9,781 bases of DNA from the NCBI GenBank assembly GCA_013815405.1, contig JACDGF010000049.1, forward strand, positions 1-9,781, given 5' to 3'. The notes beneath the pieces were generated by a model. That model did no database searches and was not told the DNA's origin. It saw only the letters and a program-made list of their open reading frames with translations. Shown piece by piece: positions 5,784 to 9,781 of the stretch (position 1 is its first letter; each line of letters begins with the position of its first letter). The translations under genes and the position numbers were made by a program. This stretch comes from Caulobacteraceae bacterium (GTDB lineage Bacteria > Pseudomonadota > Alphaproteobacteria > Caulobacterales > Caulobacteraceae).

Positions 5784-8534
5784 TCATGGCTCGATCCCCT
5801 CGTCGCCCGGTTCGGCCGCCCCGCCCTCCAGGCGCTCGACCGACACCACGTGCTCGTCCTGGGCGGTGCGGAAGATCGTCACCCCCTGGGTATTGCGCCC
5901 GGCGATCCGGATCTGGCCGACGGGAACACGGATGAGCTGCCCCTGATCGGTGACCAGCAGGATCTCGTCGGGGTCCTCGACCGGGAATGACGCCACCAGC
6001 CGGCCGCCCCGCCGGGAGAGGTCGTGGGCCATCAGGCCCTGCCCCCCGCGACCGGTGCGGCGATAGTCGAAGGCGGAGGTGCGTTTGCCGAACCCCTCGG
6101 AGGAGACGGTGAGCACGAACTCCTCGTCGGCGCCCAGTTCGGCTATCCGGTCCACCGAGAGGGTGACTTGGCCCTCCAGGGCGCCCTCCTCGTCTTCCTC
6201 GGGCGCCACCGCGGGCCCTTCCTCGAGCTCGCCGTTCGCCGCCGCGCGCATGGCGTTGGCGTGTTTCAGATAGGCGCCGCGCTCCGCCGGGCTCGCGTCC
6301 ACCGCCCGAAGGATCGCCATGGAGATGACGCTGTCGCCGCCCGCCAGGCGGACGCCGCGCACGCCGGTGGACTCGCGGCCGGCGAAGACGCGCACGTCGC
6401 CCGCGGCGAAGCGGATGCAGCGGCCCAGGGCGGTGGTCAGCAGGATGTCGTTGGCCGCCGTGCACAGGCCGACCCCGATGATCCCGTCGCCGTCGTCCAG
6501 CTTCATAGCGATCTTGCCGGCCCGGTTGATCTGGGCGAAGTCGGAAAGCTTGTTGCGCCGCACGCCACCCGAGCGGGTGGCGAACATCACGTCCAGCCCC
6601 TCCCAGCTCGCCTCGTCCTCGGGCAGGGCCAGGATCGAGGTCATCGTCTCGCCAGGCTCGATGGGAAACAGGTTGACGAAGGCCTTGCCGCGCGAGGTCG
6701 GGGTTCCCAGCGGCAGACGCCAGACCTTGAGCTTGTAGGCCTTGCCGCCGGAGGAGAAGAACAGCATCGGCGCATGTGTCGAGGCCGAGAACACCCGGGT
6801 GACCGCGTCCTCTTCCTTGGTGGACATTCCGGCGCGGCCTTTCCCCCCGCGATGCTGGGTGCGGTAGGTGGTCAGCGCGGTGCGCTTGACATAGCCGCCA
6901 TGGGTGACGGTGATGACCATCTCCTCGCGGGCGATCAGGTCCTCGTCCTCGACGTCGGCTTCGCCCTCGACGATCCGGCTGCGGCGCGGGACGGCGAACG
7001 CCTCGCGCACCTCGACCAGTTCGGCGCGCACCACCGCCATGATCGCCTCGCGGGACGACAGCAGGTCCAGGTGGGCGCGGATGGCGGTGGCTAGATCGGT
7101 CGCCTCGGCGAAGATTTCCTCGCGGCCCAGGCCCGTCAGGCGCGACAGGGTCAGGGCCAGGATGGCGCGAGCCTGCTCGTCGGTCAGGCGGACCAGGCCT
7201 TCCGCGACCACCACCGTGCGCGGATCGGCGATCAGGCGAATGAGGGCGATCATGTCGCCGATCGGCCAGTCCCGCGCGCCCAGGCGTTCACGGGCCTCGG
7301 CCGGGTCCTTCGAGGAGCGGATGATCGCGATCACTTCGTCGATGTTGACGACGGCTATGGCCAGTCCGACGAGGACGTGGGCCCGGTCGCGGGCCTTGGA
7401 AAGCTCGTGGCGCGTGCGCCGCACCACCACCTCTTCGCGAAAATTCACGAAGGCGGTCAGCATGTCCAAGAGACTCATCTGCTGGGGCCGGCCGCGGTTG
7501 AGCGCCAGGGCGTTGACCGGGAAGGCGCTCTGCAGGGGGGTGAAGCGGTAGAGCTGGTTGAGGACCACCTCGGCGCCCGCGTCGCGCTTCAGCTCGATCA
7601 CCACGCGCATGCCGGTGCGGTCGCTTTCGTCGCGCAGATCGCCGATGCCCTCGATGCGTTTTTCCCGCACCAGCTCGGCGATCCGCTCGACCATGGCCGC
7701 CTTGTTCACCTGATAGGGAATGGCGGTGATGATGATCGCCTCGCGGTCCTTGCGGATCTCCTCGATCGTGGCGACGCCGCGCACCACCACCGAACCGCGG
7801 CCGGTCATCAGCGCCGCCCGGGCCCCGGAGCGGCCGATGATCTCGCCGCCGGTGGGGAAATCGGGGGCCGGCACGATGTCCGCCAGCGCCTCGAGCGCAA
7901 TGTCGGGATCGTCGATCAAGGCCAGGCAGGCGTCGATGACCTCTCCCAGATTATGGGGCGGGATGTTCGTGGCCATGCCCACGGCGATCCCGCCGGCGCC
8001 GTTGACCAGGAGGTTGGGGATCCGGGAGGGCAGGACCGCCGGCTCGGTCTCCTTGCCGTCGTAATTGTCCTTGAAGTCGACGGTGTCGCGATCCAGGTCG
8101 GCGAGGATGGCCACGGATGCCCTGGTCAGGCGGCATTCGCTGTAGCGCATGGCCGCCGGCGGGTCGTTGTCCACCGAGCCGAAGTTGCCCTGGCCGTCGA
8201 TCAGCAGCAGGCCCATGGAGAAAGGCTGGGCCATGCGCACCAGGGTGTCGTAGATCGAAAGATCGCCGTGCGGATGGTATTTGCCCATCACGTCGCCGAC
8301 CACCCGGGCCGATTTGACGTACGACCGATCGGGCGTGTGGCCCTGCTCGTTCATCGAATAGAGGATGCGGCGCTGGACGGGTTTCAGGCCATCGCGCACG
8401 TCCGGCAGGGCGCGGCTGACGATCACGCTCATGGCGTAGTCGAGGTAGGATTTCTTGACCTCGTCCTCGATCGAGATCGAGGTCACATGCCCGCGCCGGC
8501 CGTCCTGGGGCGGTATGGTCGTCTCATCGGTCAA
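5784..8534 (-). CDS. gyrA: DNA gyrase subunit A
   Basis: A 916-residue subunit of the ATP-dependent type IIA topoisomerase that introduces negative supercoils; its partner GyrB is not in the window. The breakage-reunion core starts at [20 protein letters not shown] (21-40). The quinolone region is [20 protein letters not shown] (76-95) and the DNA-linking tyrosine is Y131 in AAMRYSE. The GyrA box QHRGGKG (560-566), required for DNA wrapping, opens the C-terminal beta-pinwheel. An acidic insertion (about 745-790, with EEDEEGALE) interrupts the pinwheel, as I associate with alphaproteobacterial GyrA. L92 stands where E. coli has Ser83; D96 matches Asp87. The start is a TTG at 8534: an in-frame TGA lies 12 nt upstream, the next candidate is a GTG at codon 17, and the MTDET opening fits relatives. 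No Shine-Dalgarno precedes the TTG. It heads the block running to tgt. Confidence 0.97.
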   Translation of the reverse strand: MTDETTIPPQDGRRGHVTSISIEDEVKKSYLDYAMSVIVSRALPDVRDGLKPVQRRILYSMNEQGHTPDRSYVKSARVVGDVMGKYHPHGDLSIYDTLVRMAQPFSMGLLLIDGQGNFGSVDNDPPAAMRYSECRLTRASVAILADLDRDTVDFKDNYDGKETEPAVLPSRIPNLLVNGAGGIAVGMATNIPPHNLGEVIDACLALIDDPDIALEALADIVPAPDFPTGGEIIGRSGARAALMTGRGSVVVRGVATIEEIRKDREAIIITAIPYQVNKAAMVERIAELVREKRIEGIGDLRDESDRTGMRVVIELKRDAGAEVVLNQLYRFTPLQSAFPVNALALNRGRPQQMSLLDMLTAFVNFREEVVVRRTRHELSKARDRAHVLVGLAIAVVNIDEVIAIIRSSKDPAEARERLGARDWPIGDMIALIRLIADPRTVVVAEGLVRLTDEQARAILALTLSRLTGLGREEIFAEATDLATAIRAHLDLLSSREAIMAVVRAELVEVREAFAVPRRSRIVEGEADVEDEDLIAREEMVITVTHGGYVKRTALTTYRTQHRGGKGRAGMSTKEEDAVTRVFSASTHAPMLFFSSGGKAYKLKVWRLPLGTPTSRGKAFVNLFPIEPGETMTSILALPEDEASWEGLDVMFATRSGGVRRNKLSDFAQINRAGKIAMKLDDGDGIIGVGLCTAANDILLTTALGRCIRFAAGDVRVFAGRESTGVRGVRLAGGDSVISMAILRAVDASPAERGAYLKHANAMRAAANGELEEGPAVAPEEDEEGALEGQVTLSVDRIAELGADEEFVLTVSSEGFGKRTSAFDYRRTGRGGQGLMAHDLSRRGGRLVASFPVEDPDEILLVTDQGQLIRVPVGQIRIAGRNTQGVTIFRTAQDEHVVSVERLEGGAAEPGDEGIEP

Positions 8535-8553
8535 AGGGAGGCTTCAACGCTCA

Positions 8554-8558
8554 GAATC
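8554..8558. promoter_or_regulatory. GANTC site in the gyrA leader
   Basis: GAATC, a CcrM methylation sequence, lies about 20 bp upstream of the gyrA TTG. In Caulobacter, GANTC sites near promoters are read by GcrA, and gyrase genes are, as I recall, among GcrA-responsive genes. The gap 8535-8617 also holds a weak -10-like GCTAGT on the minus strand (8588-8583) without a convincing -35, so the gyrA start site cannot be fixed. Confidence 0.35.
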
Positions 8559-8617
8559 GGACACCGAACGTCCGCCGTCGTCACTAGCATCGCGGGGCCG
8601 AAAAGGCCATTGAAACG

Positions 8618-8652
8618 CAAGAATCCCTCCCCCCCTTCTTGGGGAAGGAGGG
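8618..8652 (-). terminator. probable intrinsic terminator after ssb
   Basis: Four bases beyond the ssb stop, minus-strand RNA can form an 11-pair stem (8642-8652 with 8625-8635) around a 6-nt loop. Two central pairs are G-U. On the plus strand these would be C-A mismatches, so the stem favours minus-strand RNA. The tail reads AUUCUUG, a weak U-tract. This fits partial or full termination between ssb and gyrA. A GANTC site (8621-8625) overlaps the foot of the stem. Confidence 0.6.
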
Positions 8653-8656
8653 AAGG

Positions 8657-9124
8657 CTAGAACGGGATCTCGTCGTCGAGGTCGGCGGTGAAGGTTTCCT
8701 TGGGGTTCGACTCGCCGGCGCGCGGGCCCGCGCCGTAGCCCCCCGCGTCGACCTCGCCGCGCGCGCCGTCGCCCCGGCCGTCCAGCATGGTCAATTCGCC
8801 GCGGAACTTCTGCAGCACGATCTCCGTGGCGGATTTTTCAACGCCCGAGGCATCGTTATACTTGCGGGTCTGCAGAGCGCCTTCGAGATAGATCTTCGAG
8901 CCCTTGCGCAGGTAGTTTTCCGCCACCTTCACCAAATTGTCGTTGAAGATCGAGACGCGGTGCCATTCGGTCCTTTCGCGCCGCTCGCCGGACGTGCGGT
9001 CGCGCCAGGTTTCCGAGGTGGCCATGGTGAAGCTCGCCACCCGATCGCCCGAATTGAGCGTGCGAATCTCCGGGTCCCGACCCAGATTACCCACCAGAAT
9101 GACCTTGTTGACGCTGCCGGACAT
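8657..9124 (-). CDS. ssb: single-stranded DNA-binding protein
   Basis: A 155-residue SSB that coats single-stranded DNA in replication, recombination and repair. The N-terminal OB fold (about 4-113) opens with VNKVILVGNLGRDPEIR (5-21). DNA-stacking aromatics W40, W54 and F60 occupy the same positions as in E. coli SSB, while the fourth (E. coli W88) is Y89. A short Gly-rich linker (about 116-138) leads to the acidic tip DLDDEIPF (148-155), the docking site for partner proteins. The linker is shorter than in E. coli (178 residues overall). The ATG at 9124 has a good AGGAG six bases upstream. A LexA-type operator lies about 85 bp upstream and a GANTC site about 37 bp upstream, suggesting both damage-responsive and cell-cycle control. 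A probable terminator follows, separating it from gyrA. Confidence 0.97.
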   Translation of the reverse strand: MSGSVNKVILVGNLGRDPEIRTLNSGDRVASFTMATSETWRDRTSGERRERTEWHRVSIFNDNLVKVAENYLRKGSKIYLEGALQTRKYNDASGVEKSATEIVLQKFRGELTMLDGRGDGARGEVDAGGYGAGPRAGESNPKETFTADLDDEIPF

Positions 9125-9160
9125 GATTGTCTCCTGCTCGCCCGGCGACCACGCGCGCCG

Positions 9161-9165
9161 GAATC
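9161..9165. promoter_or_regulatory. GANTC site in the ssb promoter region
   Basis: GAATC, a CcrM methylation sequence, lies next to a 5-bp inverted repeat CTAAG-GCGAG-CTTAG (9166-9180) and just downstream of the candidate -10. This placement is compatible with methylation-dependent, GcrA-type control of ssb; the role is inferred. Confidence 0.35.
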
Positions 9166-9175
9166 CTAAGGCGAG

Positions 9176-9201
9176 CTTAGCAGCCTTTCCGCGCCACGCA
9201 A
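9176..9201 (-). promoter_or_regulatory. candidate ssb promoter
   Basis: On the minus strand TTGCGTG (9201-9195) and GCTAAG (9181-9176) loosely resemble the Caulobacter housekeeping consensus (TTGACGS, 10-14 bp spacer, GCTANAWC), with a 13-bp gap. The TTG and GCTA cores match and several other positions do not. A start near 9169 would leave a leader of about 45 nt. The LexA-type box ends 7 bp upstream of the -35. Confidence 0.3.
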
Positions 9202-9208
9202 CGGCTAT

Positions 9209-9223
9209 GTTCTATTTTTGTTC
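9209..9223. promoter_or_regulatory. LexA (SOS) operator, alphaproteobacterial type
   Basis: GTTCTATTTTTGTTC is a perfect match to the GTTC-N7-GTTC direct-repeat box bound by alphaproteobacterial LexA, with an AT-rich spacer as is typical. It overlaps the stop codon of the lipoprotein gene and lies about 85 bp upstream of the ssb start, next to the candidate ssb -35. ssb is a common SOS target in this class. The match is seen directly; binding is inferred. Confidence 0.7.
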
Positions 9224-9604
9224 CGGTGTCGTCGGCATGGCGCCCGGAACGGCGAGGCGGCCGTCGCCCGTGCGAACCATGAAGGGATAGCGGTAGCCGT
9301 CGAAGGACTGGGCGGTGAACACCCCTTCCCTCTGCAGAAACAGGAACTGGCTCTGATAGGCGCCGACAACCTCGCTCTGGGAGACGCCCAAGCCAAGAAA
9401 ACGCAGCCTCATCATTTCCAGCTGAGCGGCGCAATGCTCCAGGTCGGGTTGGCCGCGGGCCAGGATATTGAACTTGACCTTGCCGTCAGGCGCCTTGGCC
9501 AGGTGCCAGCAAACGCCGCGGTCCGTCGGCGCCTCGAGCGCCTTTTGGCAGGCGGTCAGGGCGACGGCGGCGAGAACGGCGGGCAGAAGGTCTAGGCGGC
9601 GCAT
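9212..9604 (-). CDS. small predicted lipoprotein of unknown function
   Basis: A 130-residue protein I cannot assign to a named family. Its N-terminus is MRRLD followed by a hydrophobic stretch (6-18) and the lipobox LTAC with C19, so it should be lipidated and anchored in the cell envelope. The mature part has two further cysteines (C32 in GVCWHLAK and C58 in LEHCAAQLEMM) that could form a disulfide in the periplasm. Its aromatic segment AYQSQFLFLQREGVFTAQSF (82-101) is followed by DGYRYPFMVRTGDGRLAVPG. No transmembrane segment appears after the signal peptide. The ATG at 9604 has AAGGA closely upstream. It precedes ssb by 87 bp, and the LexA box overlaps its stop, so it is probably not part of the ssb unit. 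Codon use looks like its neighbours. A real gene by lipobox, RBS and composition. Confidence 0.8.
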   Translation of the reverse strand: MRRLDLLPAVLAAVALTACQKALEAPTDRGVCWHLAKAPDGKVKFNILARGQPDLEHCAAQLEMMRLRFLGLGVSQSEVVGAYQSQFLFLQREGVFTAQSFDGYRYPFMVRTGDGRLAVPGAMPTTPEQK

Positions 9605-9660
9605 GGTCCTTGAAGGTTACATCCGCCCCGGGCGGGAGGGAATGCCAAAGCGATCGCCGA

Positions 9661-9781
9661 CTAGCTCGGATCCTGGCCCGCACATTCGGGGCCTTGCTCG
9701 AACAGCGTCCGGAACCTGCGGTTGTCGTCGGAGATTTCGACCCGGCCGACCACCAGTCGCAGGGTCCGGTCTCCCCAGCGG
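9661..9781 (-). CDS. unrecognised gene, C-terminal fragment
   Basis: The last 39 codons of a gene entering from the right edge and ending at a TAG (9661-9663). The visible residues run from RWGDRTLRLVVGRVEIS through DDNRRFRTLFEQGPECAG to QDPS. This frame has the third-position GC bias of the neighbouring genes and stays open to the edge. No domain can be named from so little. A 56-bp gap separates it from the lipoprotein gene, holding a small GC-rich palindrome (CCGCC-CGG-GGCGG on the minus strand) without a T-run. The two genes could be cotranscribed. That it codes is likely; its product is unknown. Confidence 0.6.
   Translation of the reverse strand, partial: RWGDRTLRLVVGRVEISDDNRRFRTLFEQGPECAGQDPS

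Noticed and set aside
7377..8660. A 427-codon open frame on the plus strand opposite gyrA, and similar long plus-strand frames at 273-1664, 1966-2838 and 6024-7094
   Set aside because: They lie antisense to well-conserved genes, have no recognisable domains and show the low-complexity Arg/Gly/Ala/His-rich composition typical of shadow frames in GC-rich coding DNA.
9625..9637. GC-rich palindrome in the gap before the lipoprotein gene, considered as a terminator
   Set aside because: The stem is only 5 bp with a 3-nt loop and no T-run follows.

Overview
This GC-rich window carries a dense run of genes that all lie on the minus strand, so they are transcribed from right to left. Protein sequence, gene order and regulatory signals point to an alphaproteobacterium of the Caulobacterales type (Caulobacter, Phenylobacterium or a relative). 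The alphaproteobacterial indicators are a GTTC-N7-GTTC LexA operator, intergenic clustering of GANTC (CcrM methylation) sites, and GyrA, QueA and CoaD proteins of alphaproteobacterial type. I could not run a search, so the genus is an inference.

Layout in transcription order, right to left: the C-terminal end of an unrecognised gene (9661-9781); a small predicted lipoprotein of unknown function (9212-9604); ssb (8657-9124), preceded by a LexA-type SOS operator and a GANTC site and followed by a probable terminator; a 122-bp gap with two GANTC sites; then a tight block gyrA - coaD - periplasmic cyclophilin - cytoplasmic cyclophilin - queA - tgt (8534 down to 1696). Gaps in this block are at most 53 bp, and the queA and tgt starts overlap the preceding stops. 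After a 97-bp gap comes a two-gene unit, a circularly permuted ATP-grasp protein (111-1598) overlapping the start of an alpha-E domain protein that runs off the left edge.

Functionally the block mixes DNA topology (GyrA), coenzyme A synthesis (CoaD), proline isomerisation (two cyclophilins) and queuosine tRNA modification (QueA and Tgt, consecutive steps). The ATP-grasp/alpha-E pair belongs to a widespread but poorly understood module, often found with a transglutaminase-like protease and a proteasome-like (Anbu) peptidase; those partners would lie outside this window.

The most notable points are: (i) two nested palindromes, each containing a GANTC site, plus a third GANTC site, packed in the 97 bp before the ATP-grasp gene; (ii) a perfect LexA box before ssb; (iii) a Tgt that lacks two of the three zinc-binding cysteines; (iv) leucine at the GyrA position equivalent to E. 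coli Ser83; and (v) a hairpin that hides the ribosome binding site of the periplasmic cyclophilin. There are no RNA genes, mobile elements or CRISPR arrays that I can see, and no gene-free stretch longer than 122 bp.
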